A DNA stretch of 64,000 nucleotides from Hymenobacter telluris (GTDB lineage Bacteria; Bacteroidota; Bacteroidia; Cytophagales; Hymenobacteraceae): contig NZ_JAFLQZ010000011.1 of NCBI RefSeq assembly GCF_017313265.1, forward strand, positions 62,001-126,000, given 5' to 3'. A program made the position numbers and the translations under genes. A model generated the notes under the pieces. It was given only the letters and a program-made list of their open reading frames with translations. It was not told the DNA's origin and did not search any database. Below, piece by piece: positions 8,463 to 16,299 of the stretch (position 1 is the stretch's first letter; each line of letters starts with the position of its first letter).

Positions 8463-8520
8463 CTTGATTATTGATTGATGGTTGTTTCGTGCCGGGAAGT
8501 AGCAATCAGCCAATAAGTTA
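8463..8520. repeat. Weak 7-bp-word inverted arms between acetyltransferase and EamA genes
   Basis: The left arm (about 8463-8492) has TTGATTA, TTGATTG and ATGGTTG words in register; the right arm (about 8500-8520) carries inverted partners such as CAATCAGCCAATAAG. This is a weak example of the intergenic word-repeat family described in the findings. Confidence 0.4.
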
Positions 8521-9021
8521 CAACTGCTTCTCGTAACAGAAGAAGCGCAGTCCCGGCCGGAACGCCAGCGTGATTTCGCCCGCAAACCGGTAACCCAACT
8601 TCGGAAACAGGCGCTGCGTGGCGGCATTTTCCGAGTTGGTATCCACCCGCAGTGTTTTCAGGTTCCAGTCGCGCGCCAGCACCTCGGCTTGCTGCAAGAG
8701 CGCCGCCGCCACGCCCTGGCCCTGGGCAGCGGGGTCTACGGCGAGGCGGTGGGTTACTACGGCGGGCTCCGTGGGGTCCCAGTCGGCTTGGGCGTACTCG
8801 GGGTCTTGGGCGTTGTTGGTGAGGGCCGCTATACCTGCCAGCCGTCCATCCAACTCCGCTACCCAAAGCTGGTTTAGTCGGATATCCTCCTGAAAAACAG
8901 CTTCGTTGGGATAATCAGCCGACCATTGAAAGTTGCCGGCTTCGTTCATCAGGGGCACCACCCGGCGGACGAGGGCCATGATGGCGGTTACATCAGAGAG
9001 AGTAGCGCGGCGCAGCAGCAT
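8518..9021 (-). CDS. GNAT-family N-acetyltransferase
   Basis: A 167-residue acetyl-CoA-dependent acetyltransferase. It opens with LLRRATLSDVTAIMALVRRV, the usual first strand and helix. The coenzyme A loop is seen in VDPAAQGQGVAAALLQQAE, matching the Q/RxxGxG/A signature, and the last part contains TNSENAATQRLFPKLGYRF, typical of motif B. ATG at 9021 is preferred to an ATG three codons earlier because the fold begins immediately. The acceptor molecule cannot be predicted. It is upstream of the EamA and crcB genes on the same strand. Confidence 0.88.
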   Translation of the reverse strand: MLLRRATLSDVTAIMALVRRVVPLMNEAGNFQWSADYPNEAVFQEDIRLNQLWVAELDGRLAGIAALTNNAQDPEYAQADWDPTEPAVVTHRLAVDPAAQGQGVAAALLQQAEVLARDWNLKTLRVDTNSENAATQRLFPKLGYRFAGEITLAFRPGLRFFCYEKQL

Positions 9022-9061
9022 AAAGAGCAAGATGTAAGTAAAACAGCGTCAATTTGGGCTT

Positions 9062-9469
9062 TCAATTGATGGTAGTTGGTTTAGCTCCCCTTCTATATAG
9101 CCCATACACAAGCCCATAAATTCCACCGCCTAAAATGTAGGGTAACATTTCTATTACCTCTGTACTGTGTATAGAACTCCATTTCAATTTTACAGGCAAG
9201 AGTAGCATTAAGGCAACAATACCGGAAGCCACAAAAAAACCAGTTATGGTAGACTGCCAATTTTTCTTCTCAACCAACCAGCAATGCAGAATCACCAGAA
9301 TAGTATAAGCAGGGAAGCCATACAGTAGTACACTAACAAGAATTAGCACGGCATAACCTCCAATATGTTGAGTCCCTTTTAAAGCTGACTCAAACAAAAC
9401 AAAAACCACAGTGGTAGCTAATATGCTGAAAAGCAAAGACCACCACATTCTTTTGATGACAGGTTTCAT
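9062..9469 (-). CDS. Hypothetical four-helix membrane protein, AT-rich
   Basis: A 135-residue protein with four hydrophobic segments (starting LLFSILATTVVFVLF, YAVLILVSVLLYGF, GFFVASGIVALMLLL and YILGGGIYGLVYGLY). The short loops are basic on the predicted cytoplasmic side (KPVIKRM; RRGAKP). I do not recognise a family. Base composition is clearly more AT-rich than the flanking genes, with many TTT/ATT codons, which suggests recent acquisition or weak selection. Confidence 0.65.
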   Translation of the reverse strand: MKPVIKRMWWSLLFSILATTVVFVLFESALKGTQHIGGYAVLILVSVLLYGFPAYTILVILHCWLVEKKNWQSTITGFFVASGIVALMLLLPVKLKWSSIHSTEVIEMLPYILGGGIYGLVYGLYRRGAKPTTIN

Positions 9470-9518
9470 GGGAGCCCGTTAACCAAAACTGCATAAATGG
9501 AAAACCAACTTCCTTAAA

Positions 9519-9549
9519 GAAAAAGACGCGCTTTAAGCGCGTCTTTTTC
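9519..9549 (-). terminator. Terminator after hemB
   Basis: A perfect stem (AAAAAGACGCGCTT / AAGCGCGTCTTTTT) with a tiny loop, directly beyond the hemB stop codon. The A-run and T-run allow it to work in both directions. Confidence 0.85.
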
Positions 9550-9560
9550 TGCAAAACTGC

Positions 9561-10553
9561 CTACCCCCGCCGCAGCACTTCGGCAGCATCCGGCGCGAAG
9601 TAGGTCAGGATAGCGTCGGCGCCGGCACGCTTGATGCTGGTTAGCACTTCCATCATGGCTTTTTCGCCGTCGATCCAGCCGTTTTGAGCGGCGGCTTTCA
9701 CCATGGCGTACTCACCCGAAATGTTGTAGGCTGTAACGGGCAGGTTGGTGGCGTTTTTCACTTCCCGGATGATGTCGAGGTAGCTCAGAGCTGGTTTAAT
9801 CATCACCATGTCAGCGCCTTCCGCCTCGTCGAGGGCCAGCTCGCGCAGGGCTTCCAGGCGGTTGGCGTAGTTCATCTGGTAGGTTTTCTTGTCACCGCGT
9901 TTCGGGGCCGAATCCAGGGCGTCGCGGAAAGGGCCGTAGAACGCAGAGGCGTACTTGGCGGTGTAGCTCATGATGCTCACGTGCGAAAAGCCGTTGCTGT
10001 CGAGCACATCCCGAATCCAAGCCACGCGGCCGTCCATCATGTCACTGGGCCCGATGATGTCGGCGCCGGCGCGGGCCTGGGCCAGGGCCATCTGCCCGAG
10101 CACTTCCAGGGACGCATCGTTGAGAATCTCGCCCGAATCTACATCCACAATACCATCGTGGCCGTCGGAAGAGTACGGGTCCATGGCCACGTCGGTCATG
10201 ATGGCTATATCGGGGAATTGCCGCTTGATGTCGGCTACGGTGCGCAGGTATAAGCCTTCCGGGTTTTTCGACTCCTGGGCCAGCCGGTCTTTCAGGCTGT
10301 CGTTAATGGCCGGAAACGGGGCGAAACTCTTGATGCCCAGCTCCACGCAGCGCCCGATTTCGTCGATGAGGCGGTCGGCGGTGAAGCGGTAAATACCCGG
10401 CATCGAGTGGATTTCCAGCGCCTTGCTCTGGCCTTCAATCAGAAAAACGGGGTAAATGAAATCGTGCGTGGTGAGGCGCGTTTCCTGCACCATGTCGCGG
10501 ATAACCTGGGACTTACGGTTGCGGCGCGGGCGGTGCGTAGGGACGTTGGGCAT
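9561..10553 (-). CDS. hemB: Delta-aminolevulinic acid dehydratase (porphobilinogen synthase)
   Basis: A 330-residue cytoplasmic enzyme that condenses two 5-aminolevulinate molecules into porphobilinogen in heme biosynthesis. Both Schiff-base lysines are visible: K200 in SYTAKYAS and K253 in MVMIKPALSY. The metal loop reads TDVAMDPYSSDGHDG, with aspartates where the zinc-dependent enzymes have cysteines, so it belongs to the zinc-independent, magnesium- or potassium-stimulated class. Length is normal. A -7 promoter box lies 40 bp upstream and a strong terminator follows, so it is a single-gene unit. hemW is found about 20 kb away in the window. Confidence 0.96.
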   Translation of the reverse strand: MPNVPTHRPRRNRKSQVIRDMVQETRLTTHDFIYPVFLIEGQSKALEIHSMPGIYRFTADRLIDEIGRCVELGIKSFAPFPAINDSLKDRLAQESKNPEGLYLRTVADIKRQFPDIAIMTDVAMDPYSSDGHDGIVDVDSGEILNDASLEVLGQMALAQARAGADIIGPSDMMDGRVAWIRDVLDSNGFSHVSIMSYTAKYASAFYGPFRDALDSAPKRGDKKTYQMNYANRLEALRELALDEAEGADMVMIKPALSYLDIIREVKNATNLPVTAYNISGEYAMVKAAAQNGWIDGEKAMMEVLTSIKRAGADAILTYFAPDAAEVLRRG

Positions 10554-10593
10554 TAGTTCGGTCAGTTGGTAAGACGGGATAGAACAACTGAGG

Positions 10594-10601
10594 CAAAGGT
10601 A
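10594..10601 (-). promoter_or_regulatory. hemB promoter -7 box
   Basis: On the minus strand this reads TACCTTTG, matching the Bacteroidota consensus TAnnTTTG. It lies about 40 bp before the hemB start codon. I could not place a convincing -33 TTTG. Confidence 0.6.
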
Positions 10602-10617
10602 AGGTTGCTATAGTCTG

Positions 10618-11124
10618 CTAAGGATGAAGGCCAATCAAGAGAAACAGGATAGCGACAGCCAAGCATAGGAAAAATATTGGAAGAGAGCCAAATACCAGAC
10701 CAAGCAAACCAATAACTAATGCCACAGCGGCAAAAAATAGCTGCGTTAGGGCTCTATATAAATTATCAGGGCCATCAGTGGGCCAACGTTTCTTGGAGAC
10801 ATTCTTTACACTGTACTCCCGCGCCGCCCGCCATTTCTTTGGTTTAATAGGATACAGACGTAAGCCTGCGCCATGACAGATTACTGATTGTTGAGGCGCT
10901 GATTTTTTTGCCTGCTTATAGAAATTACCAGCGCGTTGTGATGATACCACTGGAACAGGAGAGGTACCCAGTAATTTCTTGCCACGTTGCGTTTGATTGG
11001 AGTTGGCCGTATCAACTCGCGCCACCAAAGCCTTAGCTGGCCGAAACTGAAACGCCACTTTTTCGCTCCGGCAGCCAACCAGTAGCCCCGAAACCAATAA
11101 AAATAAGCAGCGCAGGAGCATCAT
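10618..11124 (-). CDS. Small lipoprotein with C-terminal membrane hairpin (paralogue 3 of 3)
   Basis: A 168-residue predicted lipoprotein and the last of three tandem relatives. It begins MMLLRCLFLLVSGLLVGC, a lipoprotein signal with the Cys to be lipidated, followed at once by the shared motif RSEKVAFQFRPA. A Lys/Arg/Ser/Gln-rich middle follows, then two long hydrophobic segments (LTQLFFAAVALVIGLLGLVF and LPIFFLCLAVAILFLLIGL). I chose the ATG at 11124 over the GTG at 11157 because the signal peptide begins there. It is more AT-rich than the other two copies. Function is unknown; a lipid anchor plus two membrane helices in so small a protein is unusual. Confidence 0.7.
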   Translation of the reverse strand: MMLLRCLFLLVSGLLVGCRSEKVAFQFRPAKALVARVDTANSNQTQRGKKLLGTSPVPVVSSQRAGNFYKQAKKSAPQQSVICHGAGLRLYPIKPKKWRAAREYSVKNVSKKRWPTDGPDNLYRALTQLFFAAVALVIGLLGLVFGSLPIFFLCLAVAILFLLIGLHP

Positions 11125-11201
11125 TGGTGAGAAGACTACAGGTTGAAGACTTACCAATATATGCTTACTATAATACCGTTACCGTCTTCATCCTGAGAAG
11201 A

Positions 11202-11726
11202 TTACATATTGAAGAACTCCTGAAATACTTCCAGCCACGCGTGCTTGCCCCCGATGCCCACACCCAGGAAGTAGTAGCCCAACAGCACCACCAGCGCGCC
11301 CACGCCCAGCCCTAGCCAGCCGCCTAGCAGAATGCCACCGGCCACACCGCCCGCCACCAGCGCCACGCCCAATACAAAGGCCGCAGTGTGCTCTAGCTGC
11401 GGCTGTTGCGGCCGATGATGCTTTGTGGTACTAGCTGATTTAGAGTAAGATGCGGCGGCGTTGGCTGATTTGAAAGGAACTGAAGCCAGCCGCTTAACGA
11501 GCCGTGCCCGTTTGGGTATCTGGCGTTGGGCCACTGTAGGTGCTACCGGTGCGGGCCGCTCCGCTGGCGTAACGGCAACCATTGGCGTCGCAGCAGCAAC
11601 AGGCACAGCAGGGCAAACATTCTGCGTTAGCGGTGCCGGAGCAGGCTGAAATCGAAAGGCGGTTTTTTCGGTTTGGCAGCTAGCGGCCAGCAGTAGCGCG
11701 CAGCAGAAAAGTAGAGTTTGTTTCAC
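11202..11726 (-). CDS. Small lipoprotein with C-terminal membrane hairpin (paralogue 2 of 3)
   Basis: A 174-residue relative of the genes on either side. From a GTG at 11726 it reads KQTLLFCCALLLAASC, a lipoprotein signal, followed by QTEKTAFRFQPA, the family motif. The middle is rich in Pro, Ala, Arg and Lys (RQIPKRARLVKRL), and the end has two adjoining hydrophobic, Gly-rich helices (FVLGVALVAGGVAGGILLGG; GLGVGALVVLLGYYFLG). An ATG ten codons further upstream is the alternative start. The gaps to the neighbouring paralogues are under 80 bp, consistent with one transcript. Confidence 0.7.
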   Translation of the reverse strand: MKQTLLFCCALLLAASCQTEKTAFRFQPAPAPLTQNVCPAVPVAAATPMVAVTPAERPAPVAPTVAQRQIPKRARLVKRLASVPFKSANAAASYSKSASTTKHHRPQQPQLEHTAAFVLGVALVAGGVAGGILLGGWLGLGVGALVVLLGYYFLGVGIGGKHAWLEVFQEFFNM

Positions 11727-11804
11727 GGAAAGTGGCGGGCAAGAAACGTATGGCACCCAAGATAGGCACCGTTCCGGTTTCCGTGGGTAATTGGGCGAGG
11801 CAGG

Positions 11805-12335
11805 TCAGGGTTTGGCGAGAAGCAGGCCCAGTACCGCCGTAACTGCCCCGGTAATGAATGTTCCCAGTGCGAGCAAGTAGCCCACATAAGCCAAAATGGC
11901 GCCTTCAAAAGTAACAACGGAAGGAGCCGCCAGGAGCACAATCACCATAAGCAGCACTGCCATGCCCATGAGCACCAGGCCAAAACGCACCGGCTTAGGA
12001 ATTTCCTGCGCAATGGCCTGCTCCCGCAACGGACGCTTCAGGTTGCGGGTCAGGGGCCGGCTAAGCCGCGCCACCAGCTGGCGCGGGGGCTCGAAGGGCG
12101 GACGTACCAAGTGGCGACGGACAGCTTGGGCAAGTGGCCGGGTATGGCGCTGAGATGCCCTCGGCGGTGCCGCAATGGCTGCTGGGGCTGTCGGGGTGTC
12201 GGGTGGTACAGGCTTCGGCCTCTGGATTTGGTGTGCCGGCGCAGGAGGCCGAAAATGGAACGCTACTTTTTCACTTCGGCAGCCCGCCAACAGCATGGTC
12301 ACCACTAACAGACGAACAGGATAAGATAGTAGCAT
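11805..12335 (-). CDS. Small lipoprotein with C-terminal membrane hairpin (paralogue 1 of 3)
   Basis: A 176-residue predicted lipoprotein and the first of the trio. The signal is LLSYPVRLLVVTMLLAGC, then RSEKVAFHFRPP, nearly identical to the motif in paralogue 3. A strongly basic, Pro-rich stretch follows (HTRPLAQAVRRHLVRPP and more Arg/Pro), then two membrane segments (FGLVLMGMAVLLMVIVLL and AYVGYLLALGTFITGAVTAVLG). The ATG at 12335 is directly behind the rocD terminator, leaving almost no leader, so expression may depend on read-through. I recognise no named family. Confidence 0.72.
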   Translation of the reverse strand: MLLSYPVRLLVVTMLLAGCRSEKVAFHFRPPAPAHQIQRPKPVPPDTPTAPAAIAAPPRASQRHTRPLAQAVRRHLVRPPFEPPRQLVARLSRPLTRNLKRPLREQAIAQEIPKPVRFGLVLMGMAVLLMVIVLLAAPSVVTFEGAILAYVGYLLALGTFITGAVTAVLGLLLAKP

Positions 12336-12344
12336 CACAAAAAA

Positions 12345-12378
12345 TAAGCGGACCTCTCAATATAGAGAAGTCCGCTTG
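12345..12378 (-). terminator. rocD terminator abutting the lipoprotein trio
   Basis: A 13-bp stem (AAGCGGAC/CTCTC against GAGA/AGTCCGCTT, one bulge) with an ATATA loop; on the minus strand it is followed by TTATTTTTT. The start codon of the first lipoprotein lies about 10 nt after the T-run. Confidence 0.8.
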
Positions 12379-12439
12379 TTTACCAATACCGTCAACCTTA
12401 CAAGGAGTGGGGCGAAGAGTGTAGCTTCAAAAGAGTTGC

Positions 12440-13690
12440 TTAAAACGCCAGAATCACTTCTTCAATAATGTCGCAGGCTTCGTGGAGCTGCTCTTCGGTG
12501 ATGACCAGGGGCGGCGCGAAACGGATAATGTCGCCGTGAGTGGGCTTGGCCAGTACGCCGCGCTCCATCAGGGTCACGCACACGTCCCAGGCAGTGCGGC
12601 CATCGGCGTGGGGCCTGATAACCACGGCGTTGAGCAGGCCTTTGCCGCGCACCAGCTCCACTACTTCGGGGCGCTTGGCTTGCACCCGGCGCATCCGCTC
12701 CCGGAACACTTCGCCCAGGACCCGCGCGTTGGCGGTCAGTTTTTCCTCAATGAGTACATCCAGCGCAGCGCGCATCACTACGCAGGCCAGCGGGTTGCCG
12801 CCAAACGTGGAGCCGTGCTGGCCAGGCTGAATGGTGAGCATGATTTCGTTGCGGGCCAGCACCGCCGACACCGGCAGCACGCCCCCGCTCAGGGCCTTGC
12901 CCAAAATCAGAATATCGGCATGTACGCCCTCATAGCATACGGCCAGCAGTTCGCCCGTACGGCCCAGTCCGGTCTGGATTTCGTCGGCAATAAATAGCAC
13001 TTTGTGGGCCTTACAGATAGCCGCCGCCCTGGCCAGGTAGCCTTCCGACGGTACCATCACACCGGCCTCGCCCTGAATGGGCTCGACCAGAAAGGCACAC
13101 ACGTGCGGGTCCTGTACGGCTTCTTCCAGTGCCGCCAAATCATCATACGGTACCACTTGGTAGCCAGGTGTATAGGGGCCAAAGCCGCCGGTGGAATCGG
13201 GGTCGGTGCTGAAGGAAATGATGCCGGTGGTGCGGCCGTGGAAGTTATGCTCGGCCACCAGAATACGGGCCTGATTGGGAGCAATGCCCTTCTCCTGGTA
13301 ACCCCACTTGCGGGCCAGCTTGAGGGCCGTTTCCACGGCTTCGGCCCCGGAGTTCATCAGTAACGCCTTGTCGTAGTTGAACAGCTCGCACAGCTGCTTT
13401 TCGGCCGCGCCGAGCTGGTCGTTGAAGAAAGCGCGGCTGGTGAGCGTTAGTTTCTGCGCCTGTTCGGTGAGGGCTCCAATAATGCGGGGGTGGCAATGGC
13501 CTTGGTTCACAGCTGAATACGCCGACAGGAAATCGTAGTAGTGCTTGCCGTCCACATCCCAAAGGTGCACCCCTTCGCCCCGGCTTAGCACCACGGGGAG
13601 CGGGTGGTAATTGTGGGCGCCGTACTGGTCTTCGAGGGCCATGAATTCCTGGCTGCGGCTCTGGGTATCGGTGGTGGAGGTAACTGACAT
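12440..13690 (-). CDS. rocD: Ornithine--oxo-acid aminotransferase
   Basis: A 416-residue PLP enzyme that moves the delta-amino group of ornithine to 2-oxoglutarate, yielding glutamate semialdehyde for arginine catabolism or proline synthesis. It is a class III aminotransferase: SAYSAVNQGHCHP (typical of ornithine enzymes), NSGAEAVETALKLAR, the cofactor Asp in ADEIQTGLGRTG (D236) and the Schiff-base lysine K265 in LILGKALSGG. Length matches RocD/OAT. A -7 promoter box is 32 bp upstream of the start and a strong terminator follows. No other arginine-pathway gene is nearby. Confidence 0.93.
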   Translation of the reverse strand: MSVTSTTDTQSRSQEFMALEDQYGAHNYHPLPVVLSRGEGVHLWDVDGKHYYDFLSAYSAVNQGHCHPRIIGALTEQAQKLTLTSRAFFNDQLGAAEKQLCELFNYDKALLMNSGAEAVETALKLARKWGYQEKGIAPNQARILVAEHNFHGRTTGIISFSTDPDSTGGFGPYTPGYQVVPYDDLAALEEAVQDPHVCAFLVEPIQGEAGVMVPSEGYLARAAAICKAHKVLFIADEIQTGLGRTGELLAVCYEGVHADILILGKALSGGVLPVSAVLARNEIMLTIQPGQHGSTFGGNPLACVVMRAALDVLIEEKLTANARVLGEVFRERMRRVQAKRPEVVELVRGKGLLNAVVIRPHADGRTAWDVCVTLMERGVLAKPTHGDIIRFAPPLVITEEQLHEACDIIEEVILAF

Positions 13691-13721
13691 AGCGGAAAGT
13701 GGGTGAGAAATGGGGATGCTT

Positions 13722-13729
13722 CAAACTTA
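13722..13729 (-). promoter_or_regulatory. rocD promoter -7 box
   Basis: Minus strand TAAGTTTG, a match to TAnnTTTG, located 32 bp before the rocD start codon in the gap divergent from ogt. Confidence 0.5.
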
Positions 13730-13884
13730 CGTAAAACAGTGGCACTGAGTGACGGGTTTGTTGCCGCCCATATCGATAAGCCACAAGTAAAGCAGGTAGT
13801 GAATAGATGCGGCCGGCCAGCTGATTTCAAGCCCGGCAGCGTATGTTTGGTAACTGGTTGCGTCTTCACTGTATTCCTCGTCTC

Positions 13885-14382
13885 ATGGCTGTCACTCCTG
13901 CTCCGGTTGCTTATCTGACGTCGCCGCTGGGTACTTTGGCGCTCCACGGCACCGAAGCCGGACTAGCTGCCGTGCAGTTTCTGGATGAGCCGCAGCCCGA
14001 AACGCCGTTGGCGGGGCTGCCGGAGTGCCTGCGTGAAGCCCACCGGCAGCTACGGGCCTACTTCCAGCGGGAGTTGCGCGACTTTACCCTGACGTATGAT
14101 GTGCAGCAGGGCACCGAGTTTCAGCGGCAGGTGTGGGCTGCGTTGCCCGGCGTTGGGTTTGGCCGCACGGCTTCCTACCTCGACCTGGCCAAGCAGCTAG
14201 GCAACCCCGGCGCGGTGCGGGCGGTAGGTGCCGCCAACGGCCAGAATCCGTTGGGTTTGGTGTGGCCCTGCCACCGCATTATTGGGGCTAGCGGCCAACT
14301 CACGGGCTACGCTGGCGGCTTGTGGCGCAAGAAGTGGCTACTGGAATTCGAGCAGCCGACCGCACAAGCTTCGTTGTGGTAG
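13885..14382 (+). CDS. ogt: Methylated-DNA--protein-cysteine methyltransferase
   Basis: A 165-residue suicide repair protein that takes the methyl group from O6-methylguanine onto its own cysteine. The acceptor is C129 in WPCHRI, followed by GASGQLTGYAGGL. The nucleotide-flipping arginine (RAVGAANGQNP) and tyrosine (SYLDLA) are in place. The residue before the PCHR core is Trp instead of the usual Val. I chose the ATG at 13885 because the fold begins right after it (PVAYLTSPLGTLAL). The stop codon directly abuts the left arm of a long inverted repeat shared with the convergent esterase. Confidence 0.92.
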   Translation: MAVTPAPVAYLTSPLGTLALHGTEAGLAAVQFLDEPQPETPLAGLPECLREAHRQLRAYFQRELRDFTLTYDVQQGTEFQRQVWAALPGVGFGRTASYLDLAKQLGNPGAVRAVGAANGQNPLGLVWPCHRIIGASGQLTGYAGGLWRKKWLLEFEQPTAQASLW

Positions 14383-14489
14383 ATGGTGAGATAGTGAAAT
14401 GGTGAGGTGGTGAGTTTGATGTTTAGTTGAGGCTACTTGCACAAGCTGAACATCAAAATCACCACCTCACCATTTCACTATCTCACCAT
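14383..14489. repeat. Long intergenic inverted repeat of 8-bp GTGA words
   Basis: Two 41-bp arms (14383-14423 and 14449-14489) are inverted copies with a single mismatch, separated by 25 bp. Each arm is itself a degenerate 8-bp tandem repeat (ATGGTGAG, ATAGTGAA and variants). The left arm starts at the base after the ogt stop; the right arm runs into the esterase gene and encodes its last residues Met-Val-Arg and the stop. A related copy is at 63483-63595. Confidence 0.92.
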
Positions 14490-15356
14490 TTTCAGCAGCT
14501 CCTGGTAAATCACGTTGTCTTTCCAATACAGCTGCAACACCATGGGCGCGTGCTTTTTACCGGGCAGTACCGTGAACAGTGGCGGGTGGCCCAGGGTAAT
14601 CAGTTTTTGCTCGAGCTTGCGGCTGCTGTTGCGGATAGACGGGTACGTTTCGCCGCCGATGAAGACAAGGAAGGGTGGCGCGGCGGCCGTGACGTGGTAC
14701 AGCGCCGACACGTCTTTCCACACGGCTGGCTGCTTGCCGTACGGTATCAGGTACTGCTCGTCGTGGGGGTATTCCAGCTTGGTGAGGTAATCGAGCATGT
14801 CGAGGCCGGCGGGGTCGTCGAGGATGGCGCCTTTGATGGGGTTTTGGCTTAGGCCGCGCCGCTCAAACAGGCGGTTGTCGGCGGCTAATAGCGCCGCCAG
14901 CCCGCCCCCGGCCGAGTGGCCCATCACAAACAGCCGCTGCGGGTTGCCGCCATATTCTCGTATGTGCTCGGTGGCCCAGACCACGGCCCGGGCGCAGTCG
15001 TCGGCCATGGCCGGTACTTCCACTTTCGGGGAGAGGCGGTAATTAATCACCACGGCTACTACGCCCTGCTTGGCCAGCCGCCGGCCCACAAACGAGTAGA
15101 AGTTTTTGTTGCCGCTGTTCCAGCTACCGCCATGTATAAACACCACCACCGGGTACGGCGCGGCCGCTTTTTGGCGCGGTGCATACACATCCAATACGTG
15201 CCGTTCCGCGTCGAAAGCAGGGTCGGTGGCGGGTACGTAGGCTACATCCTGGGTGCGGCGGCTGGGGCGGGCGGTGGCGTATTCGTTGGCTACTACCAGC
15301 AGCAGCGGCAGCACCAGAAGGGCTGGCGCAAGCAGCCAGCGGCGGGAGAACAACAT
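14478..15356 (-). CDS. Alpha/beta hydrolase (carboxylesterase/BD-FAE type), secreted or anchored
   Basis: A 292-residue serine hydrolase. After an N-terminal hydrophobic segment (RRWLLAPALLVLPLLLVVA), a signal or membrane anchor, it has the oxyanion motif FIHGGSWNSG, the nucleophile elbow MGHSAGGGLA, and a late GKKHAPM that supplies the histidine. This is the hormone-sensitive-lipase-like esterase layout. I chose the ATG at 15356 because the longer frame adds an improbable Cys-rich lead that overlaps the opposite promoter region. The last three codons and stop lie inside the inverted repeat shared with ogt. Confidence 0.85.
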   Translation of the reverse strand: MLFSRRWLLAPALLVLPLLLVVANEYATARPSRRTQDVAYVPATDPAFDAERHVLDVYAPRQKAAAPYPVVVFIHGGSWNSGNKNFYSFVGRRLAKQGVVAVVINYRLSPKVEVPAMADDCARAVVWATEHIREYGGNPQRLFVMGHSAGGGLAALLAADNRLFERRGLSQNPIKGAILDDPAGLDMLDYLTKLEYPHDEQYLIPYGKQPAVWKDVSALYHVTAAAPPFLVFIGGETYPSIRNSSRKLEQKLITLGHPPLFTVLPGKKHAPMVLQLYWKDNVIYQELLKMVR

Positions 15357-15496
15357 ACAAGCAGGAAAGGAAGCAACAGGCTTGGAACCCGCTGCACACA
15401 CACCTACGCATAGCCACTGCCACCGGATGGGTTGGGTGCTGGCGCGGTGCATTTTGTTGTGAAAAGCTTGCACACCACAACGCCCGCTCGGAGCGT

Positions 15497-15504
15497 TATA
15501 TTTG
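15497..15504 (+). promoter_or_regulatory. Promoter -7 box for the TPR gene
   Basis: TATATTTG matches TAnnTTTG and lies 67 bp before the TPR gene start, in the gap divergent from the esterase. Confidence 0.5.
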
Positions 15505-15571
15505 TCGGGAACCCGTGGCAGCCGTTGTGCTGGCAGCCGGGTGTTTTCGTTTGTTGTACCTGTTTGCTTAC

Positions 15572-16291
15572 ATGAAATACCCACTGTACGTAGCCTTTGG
15601 GCTACTCACCTTGTTCGCCTTGCCCGCGGAGGCACAGCGCAAAACCAAAGTCAAAGCGAAAGGCGACGTAGCCGTGAGTGCCGCCAACCGGCTCCAGCCC
15701 CTGTTCGGGGGCATCTCCACAGCCCAGGCTGAGGGCGTGGTAGGCGCGGCGTTTCTGGCTGATGTGCAGCGCAGCTTCGCCTCGAAAGAAGAAGCCAGCC
15801 GCTTTTTCTCCACCAAAGCCTACGAATACCTCACTGAGGGCAAGACCGATACGGCCATCTATCGTTTCAACCTGGCTTGGCTGCTCAATCCCAAAAACGC
15901 CGACGTGTACCGCGGCCTGGGGGTAATCAGCAGCCGCAACCCCACCCCCGACGAGTCTATCGGCCTGCTCAACCAAGGCCTGGCGCTGGCCCCCAACGAT
16001 GCGCTGATTCTCAGTGACCTGGGCAGCAGCTACCTGATTCGGTACGAGCAAACCAAGAAGAAGAAAGACCTGACCACCGGCTACGACTACCTGCAAAAAG
16101 CCGTAGCCGCCGACCCTAGAAACGCCGTGGCCTGGCAGCAGCTGGGCCGCGTGTACTACTTGCAGGAAGACTACGCCAAAGCCTGGGAAGCCATTCACAA
16201 AGGCGGCACCCTCAACATGACCAGCATCGACTTCGACTTCCTGAGCGAGTTGATAGCCAAAATGCCCGACCCCCAGGGGATGTTTAAGTAA
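15572..16291 (+). CDS. Exported tetratricopeptide-repeat protein
   Basis: A 239-residue protein with a signal peptide (YVAFGLLTLFALPAEA) and about four TPR units, for example YEYLTEGKTDTAIYRFNLAW, then LNQGLALAPNDALILSDLG and YLQKAVAADPRNAVAWQQLG. TPRs form helical scaffolds for protein binding, here presumably in the periplasm. The ATG at 15572 is chosen because the signal peptide begins there; the open frame extends far upstream without protein-like sequence. The beta-barrel gene 130 bp downstream may share its transcript. The partner is unknown. Confidence 0.85.
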   Translation: MKYPLYVAFGLLTLFALPAEAQRKTKVKAKGDVAVSAANRLQPLFGGISTAQAEGVVGAAFLADVQRSFASKEEASRFFSTKAYEYLTEGKTDTAIYRFNLAWLLNPKNADVYRGLGVISSRNPTPDESIGLLNQGLALAPNDALILSDLGSSYLIRYEQTKKKKDLTTGYDYLQKAVAADPRNAVAWQQLGRVYYLQEDYAKAWEAIHKGGTLNMTSIDFDFLSELIAKMPDPQGMFK

Positions 16292-16299
16292 AGGGCGCC

